Part shown: piece by piece, positions 53,712-63,675 of the stretch | Layout: every line of letters begins with the position of its first letter | Position numbering within the stretch: the stretch's first letter is position 1 | Origin: Aminobacter carboxidus | GTDB taxonomy: Bacteria; Pseudomonadota; Alphaproteobacteria; Rhizobiales; Rhizobiaceae | Direction: 5' to 3' | Assembly: GCF_014863355.1 (NCBI RefSeq) | Contig: NZ_JACZEP010000004.1 | Coordinates: forward strand, 1-64,000 | DNA: 64,000 nucleotides | Made by a program: the position numbers and the translations under genes | The notes under the pieces: model-generated | Told to the model about the DNA's origin: nothing | What the model saw: the letters and a program-made list of their open reading frames with translations, nothing else | Database searches by the model: none

Positions 53712-54905
53712 ATGAGCTCCGAAAAGCAGCGTAACTGGAAACCCCAGACCACCCTCGTCCATGGCGGCACCCTCCGCTCCGGCTTCGGCGAAACCTCGGA
53801 ATCGATCTTCCTCACCCAGGGCTACGTCTATGACAGCGCCGAAAGTGCCGAAGCCCGCTTCAAGGGCGAGAGCCCCGGTTTCATCTATTCACGCTACGCC
53901 AACCCCACCGTCGACATGTTCGAAAAGCGCATGTGCGCGCTCGAAGGCGCTGAAGACGCGCGCGCCACGGCGTCGGGCATGGCGGCTGTCACCGCTGCCA
54001 TCCTGTGCGGGCTCAAGGCCGGCGACCACATCGTTGCCGCTCGCGCCTTGTTCGGCTCCTGCCGCTGGGTCGTCGAGACGCTGGCGCCGAGATACGGCAT
54101 CGAGGCGACGCTGGTCGACGGTACGTTTATCGAGAACTGGGAAAAGGCAGTCCAGCCCAACACGAAGCTGTTTTTCCTGGAAAGCCCGACCAACCCGACG
54201 CTCGAAGTCGTCGACATTGCAGCGGTCGCAACGCTGGCCAATTCGATCGGCGCGCGCCTTGTCGTCGACAACGTCTTTGCCACTCCGATGCAGCAGAAGC
54301 CGCTCGAACTCGGCGCCCATATCGTCGTTTATTCGGCGACCAAGCACATTGACGGCCAGGGCCGCTGCCTCGGCGGCGTGATCCTGTCGGACAAGAAGTG
54401 GATCGACGAAAACCTGCACGACTACTTCCGCCACACCGGCCCCAGCCTGTCGCCGTTCAACGCCTGGACGCTGCTCAAGGGCCTCGAAACTCTGCCGCTG
54501 CGTGTGCGTCAGCAGACCGAGACTGCCGGCAAGATCGCCGACTTCCTCGCCGATAGCCCCGAAGTGTCGCGGCTGATCTATCCGGGCCGGGCCGACCATC
54601 CGCAGGCCGACATCGTCAAGAAGCAGATGTCGGGCGGCTCGACGCTGATCTGCTTCGACATCAAGGGCGGCAAGAAGGCGGCCTTCGCCTTCGAAAACGC
54701 CCTCAACATCATCCTGATCTCGAACAATCTCGGCGACTCGAAGAGCCTGATCACCCATCCGGCGACGACGACGCACAAGAACCTCAGCGACGAAGCCCGA
54801 GCCGAACTCGGCATCGACGACGGCACGCTGCGCCTGTCAGTCGGCCTCGAAGATGCCGACGACCTCCTCAACGACATCGGCGATGCGCTGAAGGCGGCCC
54901 GCTAA
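53712..54905 (+). CDS. metZ: O-succinylhomoserine sulfhydrylase
   Basis: 397 residues from ATG 53712. A Cys/Met-metabolism PLP enzyme: YSRYANPTVDMFEKRM, ATASGMAAVTAAIL, and the PLP lysine in VVYSATKHIDGQGRCLGGVI. It makes homocysteine from O-succinylhomoserine and sulfide. The SAM-II riboswitch directly upstream supports the role and predicts repression when SAM is high. O-acetylhomoserine sulfhydrylase is the close alternative. Confidence 0.93.
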   Translation: MSSEKQRNWKPQTTLVHGGTLRSGFGETSESIFLTQGYVYDSAESAEARFKGESPGFIYSRYANPTVDMFEKRMCALEGAEDARATASGMAAVTAAILCGLKAGDHIVAARALFGSCRWVVETLAPRYGIEATLVDGTFIENWEKAVQPNTKLFFLESPTNPTLEVVDIAAVATLANSIGARLVVDNVFATPMQQKPLELGAHIVVYSATKHIDGQGRCLGGVILSDKKWIDENLHDYFRHTGPSLSPFNAWTLLKGLETLPLRVRQQTETAGKIADFLADSPEVSRLIYPGRADHPQADIVKKQMSGGSTLICFDIKGGKKAAFAFENALNIILISNNLGDSKSLITHPATTTHKNLSDEARAELGIDDGTLRLSVGLEDADDLLNDIGDALKAAR

Positions 54906-54921
54906 GCGGCAGCTCCACGAA

Positions 54922-54946
54922 CGGCGCTCCGGCATCAGGAGCGCCG
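54922..54946. terminator. Hairpin between convergent metZ and the secreted-protein gene
   Basis: CGGCGCTCC (54922-54930) and GGAGCGCCG (54938-54946), perfect 9-bp stem and 7-base loop, no clear T-run. Confidence 0.5.
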
Positions 54947-54959
54947 CTCGCATTCCGCC

Positions 54960-55892
54960 TTACGGCAGCTTGGTTTCGTAGACGTAGAGCTTGGTCTCGT
55001 TGTCCTCAGGGGCAGCCGTCAGGCGCAGGCCCGTTTCGGTCTTTTCGATCAGCACCGGATTGCCGGCGATCGACTTGCCCTTTTCCGTCCAGATCTGGAT
55101 CGGCACCTGAAACAGCGGGCGCCCGTCCTTGAGGTCGACTGTTTCGATGCCGCCAAGGCGGAAGACCTGCCCGTCAGGCCCCGGGCGATACTCGGTAAGG
55201 CCGGTGCAGACCGCCTGGCCCGGCTTGGCCAAAGCGCAATCCTGATAATCTATATAGTGGGAGGGATTGAGCGTACGCGTCTTTTCCGGGTCGAGCGCTG
55301 CGTCCGGCACTGTCAGGTCCTCGGTGACCTTCCAGCTGTAGAAGCGGCGCGAACCCCAGCTGACGGCGTGCAAGGTGCCGCTTTCGGGATCCGAGACGAT
55401 GCCGCCGATATGGTCGGGAAAGCGGAAGACCTCGGTCGCCTCCAGGGTTTCCGGATCGACGCGGTAGATGATCGACTTGCTGTTCGGCCGGTACTCGGCA
55501 ACCGGCACCCACAACCAGCGGCCGTCGTAGTCGATGCCGCCGGGATGATAGATCGCGCCGTCGCCGAGCTTCACCTGGCCGACGAGCTTGCCGTTCGCAT
55601 CGAGCTTGAACAGGTGGCCAGCACCCTTGCCCTCGTCGCGGTCGAGCCCGTTCTGCGGCGCTTCGAACTTCTTGGTCCGCTCGATGATCTCCACCGACGA
55701 CATGAACAGCGCCTCGCCGACGCGGGCGAAGCCCTGGGGGTGGAAGGTGTCAAATTCCAGCCTCGGCGATTTGACCAACTGCCACTCCGTGCCCCTGGTC
55801 AGCTTTCCGATGCCGCTTGTCAGATCGTCGGCATGGGCGGTTGCACCAGCTAGGCAGGCCGCGGCGAAAAGAAGGGCGAAGAGACGTTTCAT
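54960..55892 (-). CDS. Secreted propeller-like protein (DUF6454-like)
   Basis: 310 residues from ATG 55892 with AAGGAAA upstream; a longer frame exists without a ribosome site. Signal peptide MKRLFALLFAAACLAGATAHA. Repeated short strands with HPQGFARVG, YHPGGIDYDGRWLWVPVAEY and FPDHIGGIVSDPESGTLHAVSWGS suggest a beta-propeller. No catalytic residues recognised. Probably periplasmic; function unknown. Single gene, convergent with metZ. Confidence 0.75.
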   Translation of the reverse strand: MKRLFALLFAAACLAGATAHADDLTSGIGKLTRGTEWQLVKSPRLEFDTFHPQGFARVGEALFMSSVEIIERTKKFEAPQNGLDRDEGKGAGHLFKLDANGKLVGQVKLGDGAIYHPGGIDYDGRWLWVPVAEYRPNSKSIIYRVDPETLEATEVFRFPDHIGGIVSDPESGTLHAVSWGSRRFYSWKVTEDLTVPDAALDPEKTRTLNPSHYIDYQDCALAKPGQAVCTGLTEYRPGPDGQVFRLGGIETVDLKDGRPLFQVPIQIWTEKGKSIAGNPVLIEKTETGLRLTAAPEDNETKLYVYETKLP

Positions 55893-56082
55893 GACAGAGT
55901 TTCCTTGTCGTTGAACGACCTGGAAACTGGCCTTGCGGCATGACATACGGGTGACGCCGATGCGTCGGCGGGGTGAAATCCACCGCGCATTCATCACAAT
56001 CGGCGTGATTTTGTCGAACAGCAGTTGACCCGCCGCCTCCTGCGACGGACTCTGTCAACGTGCAGGCCAAGGAGCGCAGCAT

Positions 56083-56475
56083 ATGTATCGCGCAATCACC
56101 CGCAACATCGCGGTCGAGGTCGAGCCATTCTACCTGGTGGACCAGTCGGAGCCGTCGGAAAACCGTTACGTCTGGGGCTACCGCGTCACCATCGAGAACA
56201 ACTCGGATGAGTTCGTCCAGCTGTTGTCGCGCTATTGGCACATTACCGACGCGAGCGGCAAAGTCGAGGAAGTTCGAGGCCCGGGCGTGGTCGGCGACCA
56301 GCCCGAACTCAATCCCGGCGACACCTATCAATATGCGTCCGGTTGCCCGCTCTCGACGCCGTCAGGCATCATGGTCGGGCGCTACACCATGCGCAACGAG
56401 GCCGGCGAGATGTTCGATATCGCCATTCCCGCCTTCTCGCTCGACCTGCCCGACGCCAGGCACAGGCTGAACTAG
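56083..56475 (+). CDS. apaG: ApaG protein
   Basis: 130 residues, standard ApaG length. [27 protein letters not shown] (about residues 13-39) and the turn [25 protein letters not shown] are diagnostic of this fibronectin-like fold. It has been linked to Co2+/Mg2+ resistance and diadenosine tetraphosphate levels, but its biochemical role is unclear. Convergent with hslO across a clean terminator. Confidence 0.93.
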   Translation: MYRAITRNIAVEVEPFYLVDQSEPSENRYVWGYRVTIENNSDEFVQLLSRYWHITDASGKVEEVRGPGVVGDQPELNPGDTYQYASGCPLSTPSGIMVGRYTMRNEAGEMFDIAIPAFSLDLPDARHRLN

Positions 56476-56478
56476 CCC

Positions 56479-56502
56479 TTGGTGCCGAGCATTCGGCACC
56501 AA
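56479..56502. terminator. Bidirectional hairpin between apaG and hslO
   Basis: TTGGTGCCGA-GCAT-TCGGCACCAA, a perfect 10-bp stem with tetraloop, 3 bases after the apaG stop codon. Confidence 0.7.
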
Positions 56503-56528
56503 GATCATGCTCCAGCAGTAAGATTGAA

Positions 56529-57521
56529 CTACTGAACCGGCGCGAACTCGGCGGGATCGAACTCGTAGGACTTAGAGCAGAACTCGCAGGCGACGCGGAT
56601 GACGCCGTCTTCGACGCTGTCGGTGATTTCCTCGGCGGTGAAGCCCTGCAGGATGCCCTTGATCTTCTGGCCCGAGCACGAGCATTCGTCGATGACGCGC
56701 ACGCCCTCGTAGACGACGGCGCCATGCTCGTGGAACAGCCGATAGAGCAGCCTCTCGGTGCCAACGGTCGGGTCGATCAGTTCGGTCGGCTCGATGGTTC
56801 CGACCAGCGCCAACAGCTCCTGCCAGGAATTGTCGTCAGGGTGGACCGCCACATCGCGTTCGTCGCCGTCGCCGCCATGGATGTCGGCGACGCGCCGGCG
56901 CTCGGGTGAGTCAGGCAGGAACTGCGCCAAAAGGCCACCGGCGCGCCAATGCTCGCGCGGACCGCCTTCGGCCGGCAGTACGAGCTTGGCCACCGACAGC
57001 TTCACTTCGGTCGGGATCTGCTCCGACTGGCGGAAATAGGCGCGTGCCGCCTCTTCCAGCGTAATGCCGTTGAGTTCGACGATGCCCTGGTAGCGCGTGG
57101 TATGCTCGCCCTGATCGATGGTCAGCGCAAGGACACCGCTGCCGAGCAGGTCCTCGGGCGCGGTCATGCCGGCCTCGATTGCCGCGTCGACACGGTCGGC
57201 GTCGAAGCGTGCATAGGCGCGCAGCGAATGCGGCGTGGTGAAGTCGGCGACCAGCATGTCCACCGGACCGTCGGTGCGGGTCTGGAAGATGAACTTGCCT
57301 TCGAACTTCAGCGATGTGCCGAGCAGCACCGTGACCACGCAGGCCTCGGCCAGAAGCCTGGCAACCGGTTCCGGATAATCGTGCCGTTCGAGGATCTGGT
57401 CGAGCAGCGGGCCAAGCTGGACGGTGCGGCCACGCACGTCGAGCGGCTCCACCGCGAATGGAACAACATGGTCGTCGCCGGCGAACCCGAATTCGCCGAG
57501 CTTGCGTTCGGTCTCAGTCAC
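56529..57521 (-). CDS. hslO: Redox-regulated chaperone Hsp33
   Basis: 330 residues from GTG 57521. N-terminal Hsp33 core and a C-terminal zinc switch with CSC (in DECSCSGQKIKGILQGF) and CEFC (RVACEFCSKSYEF). Zinc release on oxidation activates the holdase. It follows the argD-argF pair on the same strand after a hairpin, a common rhizobial order. Confidence 0.93.
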   Translation of the reverse strand: MTETERKLGEFGFAGDDHVVPFAVEPLDVRGRTVQLGPLLDQILERHDYPEPVARLLAEACVVTVLLGTSLKFEGKFIFQTRTDGPVDMLVADFTTPHSLRAYARFDADRVDAAIEAGMTAPEDLLGSGVLALTIDQGEHTTRYQGIVELNGITLEEAARAYFRQSEQIPTEVKLSVAKLVLPAEGGPREHWRAGGLLAQFLPDSPERRRVADIHGGDGDERDVAVHPDDNSWQELLALVGTIEPTELIDPTVGTERLLYRLFHEHGAVVYEGVRVIDECSCSGQKIKGILQGFTAEEITDSVEDGVIRVACEFCSKSYEFDPAEFAPVQ

Positions 57522-57601
57522 TGGAACTTATCCCGTCTATAGAGTTCCGCGCCCGGTCGGTCCGCCGACGGTCGCAGAACATAGCTTTGATGATAATTGA
57601 A

Positions 57602-57632
57602 TGATCCCGCCCCAGATAGGGTCGCGGGATCA
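57602..57632 (-). terminator. Hairpin after argF
   Basis: TGATCCCGC (57602-57610) and GCGGGATCA (57624-57632), a perfect 9-bp stem 5 bases past the argF stop, followed on the minus strand by an AT-rich stretch. Confidence 0.55.
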
Positions 57633-57637
57633 CGCAT

Positions 57638-58555
57638 TCAAGCGCCCAGGCACCAGGCGAGCACGGCCTTCTGCGCGTGCAGCCGGTTTTCCGCCTCGTC
57701 GAAGACCACCGAGTTGGGGCCGTCGATGACCTCGTCGGTCACTTCCTCACCGCGATGGGCCGGCAGGCAGTGCATGAACAGGGCATCGGGCTTGGCGTGC
57801 TTCATCAACTCGACATTGACCTGATAAGGCAGGAAGACATTGTGGCCGCGGGCACGATGCTCCTGGCCCATCGACACCCAGCAGTCGGTGACGATGGCGT
57901 CAACGTCGCGCACCGCATCCTCGGCCGAACGGGTGATCATGACCTTGCCGCCATTGGCGCGCGACCAGTCGATGTACTTCTCTTCCGGCTCGCTGCCTTC
58001 GGGCACCGCGATGTTGACGTTGAAGCTGAAACGGGCCGATGCCTCGAGCAGCGAGTGCAGCACGTTGTTGCCGTCGCCGGTCCAGGCAAAGGTCTTGCCG
58101 CGCACCGGCCCGCGATGTTCCTCGAACGTCAGGATATCGGCCATCAGCTGGCACGGGTGGGTGTCGTCGGTCAGGCCGTTGATGACGGGAATGGTCGCGT
58201 TTTCGGTCAGCTCGATCAGCCGGTCATGCGCGGTGGTGCGGATCATGATCGCATCAACGTAGCGCGACAGCACCTTGGCGGTGTCGGCGATCGACTCCGA
58301 GCGGCCAAGCTGCATCTCGGTTCCGGTCAGCATGATGGTTTCGCCGCCGAGCTGGCGCATGCCGACGTCGAACGAGATGCGCGTGCGGGTCGACGGCTTG
58401 TCGAAGATCATCGCCAGCACCTTGCCCTCCAGCGGCTTCGATCGCTCGCCGGCTTTCAGGCGCGCCTTGCGCACTGCTGCGTCGTCGAGAATCCCGCGAA
58501 GGTCGCTCCCGGAAAGTGCCGAGAGGTCGGTGAAATGGCGAATCCCGCTGGTCAT
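57638..58555 (-). CDS. argF: Ornithine carbamoyltransferase
   Basis: 305 residues. Carbamoyl-phosphate motif STRTRISF, ornithine loop region, and the C-terminal [18 protein letters not shown] with the catalytic Cys. It makes citrulline in arginine synthesis. It starts 15 bases after argD in one operon. Confidence 0.96.
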   Translation of the reverse strand: MTSGIRHFTDLSALSGSDLRGILDDAAVRKARLKAGERSKPLEGKVLAMIFDKPSTRTRISFDVGMRQLGGETIMLTGTEMQLGRSESIADTAKVLSRYVDAIMIRTTAHDRLIELTENATIPVINGLTDDTHPCQLMADILTFEEHRGPVRGKTFAWTGDGNNVLHSLLEASARFSFNVNIAVPEGSEPEEKYIDWSRANGGKVMITRSAEDAVRDVDAIVTDCWVSMGQEHRARGHNVFLPYQVNVELMKHAKPDALFMHCLPAHRGEEVTDEVIDGPNSVVFDEAENRLHAQKAVLAWCLGA

Positions 58556-58570
58556 GTAAATTCCTTGGGT

Positions 58571-59764
58571 TCAGCCGCCGCTGGCGGCGGCCTTGGAGAG
58601 GCTGGCAGCTCCGGCGCGAACGCGCGCCAGCGCCTCCTGGATATCCGCATCGCTGGTCGTCAGCGGCGGCAGCAGGCGGATCACGTTATCACCAGCCGGC
58701 ACCGCAAGCAGCTTGTGGTCACGCAGTGCCATGTTCACCTTGGTGTTGGGCATGGTGCATTTGAGACCGAGCATCAGGCCGGAACCGCGGATGCCCTCGA
58801 TCACGTCGGGGAACTCGTCGGCCACTGCGGCGAGACCCTGCTTGATCAACAACGCCTTGCGGCTGACTTCATCCAGGAAGCCCTCCTCCAGAACAACGTC
58901 GAGCACCGCATTGCCGACGGCCATGGCGAGCGGGTTGCCGCCAAAGGTGGTGCCGTGGACACCGGCGGTCATCGCGCTCGCAGCCTCTTCGGTGGCCAGG
59001 CAGGCGCCCATCGGGAAACCGCCGCCGATGCCCTTGGCGATCGCCATCAGATCTGGATTGACGCCGGCCCATTCATGGGCAAACAGCTTGCCGGTTCGGC
59101 CGATGCCGCACTGGACCTCGTCGAAAATCAAGAGCAGGCCGTGCTTGTCACACAGCTGACGCAGGCGCTTCAGCGACTGCGTCGGGAATGGGCGGATGCC
59201 GCCCTCGCCCTGCACCGGCTCAAGCAGGATCGCCGCCGTCTCGGGACCGATCAGCTTTTCCGCCGCATCGATGTCGTCGAAGGCGACCTGGTCGAAGCCT
59301 TCGACCTTCGGGCCGAAGCCCTCGAGGTACTTGGCCTGCCCGCCGGCGGCGATAGTCGCCAGCGTGCGGCCATGGAAGGCGCCTTCGAAGGTGATGACGC
59401 GAAAGCGCTCGGGATGGCCGTTCACATACTGGTAGCGGCGCGCGGTCTTGATCGCGCACTCAAGCGCTTCGGCACCGGAATTGGTGAAGAAGACGCGGTC
59501 GGCAAAGGAGTTTTCGGCCAAGCGTTCGCCCAGCCGGCTCTGGCCGGGGATCTGGTAGAGGTTGGAGACATGCCACAGCTTGGCGGCCTGCTCGGTCAGC
59601 GCCTCGACGAGATGCGGATGGCTGTGGCCCAACGAATTCACCGCGATGCCACCAGCAAAATCGAGATATCGCTCGCCGCTCTCGGTGATCAGCCAGGAAC
59701 CCTCACCTCGCTCGAAAGCCAAAGGTGCACGGGCAAACGTCTCGAAAAGCGCCGATCCGCTCAT
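58571..59764 (-). CDS. argD: Acetylornithine aminotransferase
   Basis: 397 residues, class III aminotransferase. [46 protein letters not shown] and the PLP lysine in [18 protein letters not shown]. It makes N-acetylornithine from the semialdehyde, and often also succinyldiaminopimelate in lysine synthesis. First gene of argD-argF. Confidence 0.95.
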   Translation of the reverse strand: MSGSALFETFARAPLAFERGEGSWLITESGERYLDFAGGIAVNSLGHSHPHLVEALTEQAAKLWHVSNLYQIPGQSRLGERLAENSFADRVFFTNSGAEALECAIKTARRYQYVNGHPERFRVITFEGAFHGRTLATIAAGGQAKYLEGFGPKVEGFDQVAFDDIDAAEKLIGPETAAILLEPVQGEGGIRPFPTQSLKRLRQLCDKHGLLLIFDEVQCGIGRTGKLFAHEWAGVNPDLMAIAKGIGGGFPMGACLATEEAASAMTAGVHGTTFGGNPLAMAVGNAVLDVVLEEGFLDEVSRKALLIKQGLAAVADEFPDVIEGIRGSGLMLGLKCTMPNTKVNMALRDHKLLAVPAGDNVIRLLPPLTTSDADIQEALARVRAGAASLSKAAASGG

Positions 59765-60117
59765 TATATGTCTCTCCGAACCCGGAAAAAATCAAAAAGC
59801 CGCCTCAGAGCGGCGGCCTGCGGCTATATCAGGTTTTTCTGCCATGAAGTCAACGAAAACGTCGCTTAGGGCGATGCAATCCAAGCCACTCGTTGCCATG
59901 TGGTCACGCTACATCGGCAAGTTGGGGAAAACCGTAAAAACCGAATCGCAAAGCCTCCGCGACTCTTGTCACGGACTCGGCGCATCGGTAATTGTAATTG
60001 AGAAATAACTAGATTTCGTGCGGCGGACATACTCACCGAATAGATGTGGTGTTCACCCGGCTTGCCGGGACGGAAAAGGATTCCGAATTCTGCGCGTTAA
60101 ATCAGGAGCACTGTCTC
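59765..60117. promoter_or_regulatory. Divergent argD/gcrA promoter region with clustered GANTC sites
   Basis: 353 bases without a gene. It holds four GANTC (CcrM methylation) sites at 59943, 59961, 59974 and 60079, three of them within 36 bases. This is denser than expected by chance and suits cell-cycle control of gcrA by methylation. The stretch 59979-60060 is relatively AT-rich (TAATTGTAATTGAGAAATAA), fitting a promoter. Confidence 0.65.
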
Positions 60118-60636
60118 ATGAATTGGACTGACGAGCGGGTCGAACTTCTCAAGAAATTGTGGTCGGAAGGTCTGAGCGCGAGCCAGATCGCGGCACAATT
60201 GGGCGGTGTCAGCCGCAATGCCGTCATCGGCAAGGTTCACCGCCTGAAGCTGTCGAGCCGTGGCCGCGCCACGGCTGCTCCGGCACGCCAGAAGAAAACG
60301 ACCCAGGCGACGACCGCAACCAAGTCGGTGCAGCGCACTGTCACCACAACGCGCACCGTGACCGCCAGCATCGGCGCCACGGCCCTGCAGGCGCAGTTCG
60401 AGGTCGAGCCGGTTGCCCGCCAGTACATTCGCCCGGTCGAGAATGTGGTGGTGCCAATCTCGCGCCGCCTGCAGCTCGTGCAGCTCAGCGAGCGCACCTG
60501 CAAGTGGCCGAACGGCGATCCGCTGAGCGAAGACTTCAACTTCTGCGGCAACGAAGCCGGTGAGAGCGGCCCTTACTGTGGCTACCACTCGAAGATTGCC
60601 TTCCAGCCGGCTTCGGAGCGTCGCCGCTCGCGCTGA
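60118..60636 (+). CDS. gcrA: GcrA cell cycle regulator
   Basis: 172 residues, ATG after AGGAGCACTGTCTC. The N-terminal DNA-binding domain (MNWTDERVELLKKLWSEG, then SASQIAAQLGGVSRNAVIGK) and the C-terminal sigma-interacting domain (CKWPNGDPLSEDFNFCGN, GPYCGYHSKIAFQP) are complete, joined by a Thr/Ala-rich linker. GcrA binds sigma-70 holoenzyme and activates promoters with methylated GANTC. Four such sites lie upstream of it. Confidence 0.95.
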   Translation: MNWTDERVELLKKLWSEGLSASQIAAQLGGVSRNAVIGKVHRLKLSSRGRATAAPARQKKTTQATTATKSVQRTVTTTRTVTASIGATALQAQFEVEPVARQYIRPVENVVVPISRRLQLVQLSERTCKWPNGDPLSEDFNFCGNEAGESGPYCGYHSKIAFQPASERRRSR

Positions 60637-60661
60637 GCGAATAGCGAACAGAACTGTTTTC

Positions 60662-60704
60662 AGGGCTTCGGATCGTCAAGGCGACCCGAGGCCCTTGTTT
60701 TGTG
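60662..60704. terminator. Terminator between gcrA and corA
   Basis: A long imperfect stem (60662-60677 with 60680-60695, AGGGCTTCGG against CCCGAGGCCCT) followed by TTGTTTTG, between convergent genes. Confidence 0.6.
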
Positions 60705-60717
60705 CTACTCGCTCTTT

Positions 60718-61731
60718 TCACAGCCAACCGTTCTTCTTGAACCGCCAGTACAGGATCGAGCAGATCGTCACGATAGCGACCAGAACGGTCGGATAGCCGT
60801 AAGCGAAATGCAGCTCCGGCATGTCGTTGAAGTTCATGCCGTAGATGCCGGCCAGAGCCGTCGGCACCGCCAGGATCGCCGCCCAGGAAGCCAGCTTCTT
60901 GGCGATCGCGGTTTCCTGGCTCTGCCCGACGAGAAGGCTTGCCTCAAAGGCGAAGGCCAACACCTCGCGCAGATTGTCGACCTTTTCCAGCACCGTGCGG
61001 ATGTGATCGGTCACGTCGCGAAACAAGGGATGCATAGCCGGGCGCAGTTGCGGCAGGTCCGCACTGGTCAGGCGGCGGCAGACCTCGACCAGCGGGCCGG
61101 CGGCATTGCGCAGGCGCAACAGGTCGCGGCGCAGCATGTAGAGCCGCTCGATGTCCTTTGCCGTCATCGGCCGCGCCAGCACGCCGTCCTCGATGACGTC
61201 GACCTCCTCTTCGATCTGCTCGAGCACCGGCATGTAGTTGTCGACGATGAAGTCGAGGATCGCATAGAGGATGAAGTCCTCGCCCTTGGCCAGTGCTGTC
61301 GGACAGGACTCCCAATGCTGGCGGACGGCGGCATAGGACGTCGACACACCGTGGCGGACGCTGACGATGTAGCCCTTGCCGACGAACATGTGCGTCTCGC
61401 CGAAATCGACCCGGCCCTGCACCAGTTGCGCCGTGCGCGCGACGATGAACAGGGCATCGCCATATTGCTCGATCTTGGGGCGCTGGTGCGGGTGCTCGGC
61501 ATCCTCGATGGCGAGGTCATGCAGGTTGAACTGCCGCTGCACCCTGAGCAGCAGCTCGCGATCCGGCTCCAGCAGCCCGATCCACACGACGTGGCCTTCC
61601 TTGGCCGCCCAGTTGCCGGCTTCTTCGATGGGGATATCGGCAATGCGGCGACCGCCGAAATAGACGCTGGACGCGACGACGCCGCCTTCCAGCTCGGGGT
61701 CCTTGTCGAACTTCCTGGCAAGTTCGGTCAT
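60718..61731 (-). CDS. corA: CorA-family magnesium/cobalt transporter
   Basis: 337 residues from ATG 61731 (AGGGGTGCAGC). A large cytoplasmic N-terminal domain and two C-terminal helices with the selectivity motif YGMNFNDMPEL between them. A charged C-terminal tail (FKKNGWL) follows TM2. Imports Mg2+, possibly Co2+/Ni2+. Confidence 0.93.
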   Translation of the reverse strand: MTELARKFDKDPELEGGVVASSVYFGGRRIADIPIEEAGNWAAKEGHVVWIGLLEPDRELLLRVQRQFNLHDLAIEDAEHPHQRPKIEQYGDALFIVARTAQLVQGRVDFGETHMFVGKGYIVSVRHGVSTSYAAVRQHWESCPTALAKGEDFILYAILDFIVDNYMPVLEQIEEEVDVIEDGVLARPMTAKDIERLYMLRRDLLRLRNAAGPLVEVCRRLTSADLPQLRPAMHPLFRDVTDHIRTVLEKVDNLREVLAFAFEASLLVGQSQETAIAKKLASWAAILAVPTALAGIYGMNFNDMPELHFAYGYPTVLVAIVTICSILYWRFKKNGWL

Positions 61732-61820
61732 GCTGCACCCCTACGGGGCATCAGCCCCGCCGATCGGACACTATTCTAGACCTTCACCACCCGGCGCAGA
61801 AGAGCCTGCTTGCGCGTGGC

Positions 61821-62546
61821 TTAGCCAGGCTTGCCTTCGCCTTCCAGCGTCACGCGATGGCTCTTGTCTTCCTTGGGACGCTCAGGCGGCATCTGCTCGC
61901 CGGTGACGATGTAATAGATCGTCTCGGCGATGTTGGTGGCGTGGTCGCCGATGCGCTCGATGTTCTTGGCCACGAACAGCAGGTGCGTGCACGGCGTGAT
62001 GTTGCGCGGATCTTCCATCATGTAGGTCAAAAGCTCGCGGAACAGCGAGGTGTACATGGCGTCGATCTGCTCGTCGCGATCGCGCACGAAGCCGATGCGC
62101 TCGACCGAGCGCGAGGCATAGACGTCGAGCACTTCCTTGAGCTGGGTCAGCGCCAGTTCCGCCAGCGCCTCAAGGCCACGGAACAGACTGTTCGGCTGCC
62201 GGCCCTCGGCCACCGCCGACACGCGCTTGGCAATGTTCTTGCCGAGGTCGCCGACACGTTCGAGGTCGGCGGAGATGCGGATCGCGCCGATGATCTCGCG
62301 CAGGTCAGTCGCCATCGGCTGGCGCCGGGCGATGATCAGGATCGCCTTGTCGTCGATCTCGCGCTGGGCCTCGTCGAGCACGATGTCGTCCTGGATCACC
62401 CTGTGGCCAAGTGCCGGATCGGCATTGACCAGGGCGGCAATCGCCTGGTCGACCATGCGCTCGGCCTGGCCGCCCATCGCGGCGATCTTCCTCGCCAGGA
62501 ATTTCAGCTCGTCGTCATAGGCACTGACAATATGTTGTGACTGCAT
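61821..62546 (-). CDS. phoU: Phosphate transport regulator PhoU
   Basis: 241 residues, two PhoU repeats; FDELKFLARKIAAMGGQAE-like start (YDDELKFLARKIAAMGG) and DLRVEIIGAIRIS-like DLREIIGAIRISADLERVGD. The acidic metal-binding helices (ERVGDLGKNIAKR, ERIGDHATNIAETI) are intact. It restrains the PhoR-PhoB phosphate response together with PstSCAB. No pst genes lie next to it here. Confidence 0.93.
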   Translation of the reverse strand: MQSQHIVSAYDDELKFLARKIAAMGGQAERMVDQAIAALVNADPALGHRVIQDDIVLDEAQREIDDKAILIIARRQPMATDLREIIGAIRISADLERVGDLGKNIAKRVSAVAEGRQPNSLFRGLEALAELALTQLKEVLDVYASRSVERIGFVRDRDEQIDAMYTSLFRELLTYMMEDPRNITPCTHLLFVAKNIERIGDHATNIAETIYYIVTGEQMPPERPKEDKSHRVTLEGEGKPG

Positions 62547-62716
62547 GGCCGCATTTTCTTTCGTCGCTTCCCGTCCGGGAATCGTGATCCTGAATCTAGC
62601 GCTTTACGCTAGCCGCATGACGGAAAAAAGAAACCGAAGAAGGATTTAGCCGCCGGATTGACAAATCCTGACCTGTTGGGGCCGCCTATTTACCATTTGC
62701 CGGCTTTCCGTGCCGA

Positions 62717-63367
62717 TCAATGGCTGCGGTGAGCAATCCGGTAGCTGTAGAAGCCACCTATGGCGATCGGCACCAGGAACGCTGCGAGCAGCGCCGCGAT
62801 CAGCCATGTCGGGTGCGACACCAGTATGGCGCAGGCCACCAGCACGATACCACCAGCAACGAACAGCATGCCAGTCAGCCGCTGCGTCGCGCGCCAGAGG
62901 ACGGGATCGTTCATGATCCAAGGCAGGCGCACGCCGGCGATGGCATTGGGCTGGGTCTTGGGCATGACGTTGCCCAGCAGTATGAGCATGACGCCGAAGG
63001 ACAGCGTGATGACACGCACCATCTGGTCGGGATAGCCAAGGCAGATCAGCACGATCGAGCTCTGGATCGCCAGCATCAGCCCCGTCATGACCGGTATGAC
63101 CGTGGCAAAGGCATGCCTGCTTGCGGCTACATGGTCCTCGCCCACGCGCATGCCGATGAAGGCAAGCAGTGCCGACAGCACAACAACCGCCGCCGGCGCC
63201 AGCAGCAGGGCCAAGTTGCGCGGCCAAAATGCGTCGGGCTCGCCGCTTGGTCCCCAATGGATCGGCAACAGCATATCGGCCGGCACCAGCAGGTAACCGG
63301 CAAGCGTAACGGTGACGAGGGCCGCCGCAAGCGTGAGGTTGATGCGCGAAAACAACGCCTGATTCAT
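62717..63367 (-). CDS. SdpI/DUF1648-family membrane protein
   Basis: 216 residues, about six hydrophobic segments. The start has the DUF1648 pattern (LLVPADMLLPIHWGPSGEPDAFWPR) and the C-terminal half the SdpI region (GNVMPKTQPNAIAGVRLPWIMNDPVLWRATQR spans about residues 132-165). SdpI gives immunity to the SdpC toxin in Bacillus; here no toxin gene is seen. Its start overlaps the ArsR-type gene stop (ATGA). Confidence 0.85.
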   Translation of the reverse strand: MNQALFSRINLTLAAALVTVTLAGYLLVPADMLLPIHWGPSGEPDAFWPRNLALLLAPAAVVVLSALLAFIGMRVGEDHVAASRHAFATVIPVMTGLMLAIQSSIVLICLGYPDQMVRVITLSFGVMLILLGNVMPKTQPNAIAGVRLPWIMNDPVLWRATQRLTGMLFVAGGIVLVACAILVSHPTWLIAALLAAFLVPIAIGGFYSYRIAHRSH

Positions 63368-63633
63368 GTCTCGGGGTCCTTCAGGCTGAGAAGCCCGGCC
63401 AGGGCCTCTTCGAGGATCGATGTGTTGAGGTGGTAGATCAGGCTCGTGCCGCGCCGTTCGACAGCGACCAGCTCGGCGTCCCTGAGCTTGTTGAAATGCA
63501 CCGACAGCGTCGGCTTGGTCAGGTCGAAATGACCCGCCAGTTCGCCCGCACTCAGCGGCCCGTCCTTGAGCAGCGCCAGAATTCTGCGCCGGACCGGATG
63601 TGAAAGAGCTTCGAAGACCGCGTTGATGCCCAT
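63364..63633 (-). CDS. ArsR-family regulator (SdpR-like)
   Basis: 89 residues, one winged helix: VFEALSHPVRRRILALLKDGP and LTKPTLSVHFNKLRDAELV. No metal-binding Cys motif is visible. It is coupled to the SdpI-type gene. In Bacillus the SdpR repressor is sequestered by SdpI, so a similar membrane-linked autoregulatory switch is plausible. A CTCTAATTAGAG palindrome lies upstream. Confidence 0.88.
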   Translation of the reverse strand: MGINAVFEALSHPVRRRILALLKDGPLSAGELAGHFDLTKPTLSVHFNKLRDAELVAVERRGTSLIYHLNTSILEEALAGLLSLKDPET

Positions 63634-63675
63634 CTGGCCGCCGCTGATTGTGTCTGCGGCTTTATTTAGATGTTT

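Noticed and set aside
62717-63633. SdpC-type toxin system or bacteriocin locus
   Set aside because: Only regulator and immunity-type genes are present; no small secreted toxin or processing genes lie nearby.
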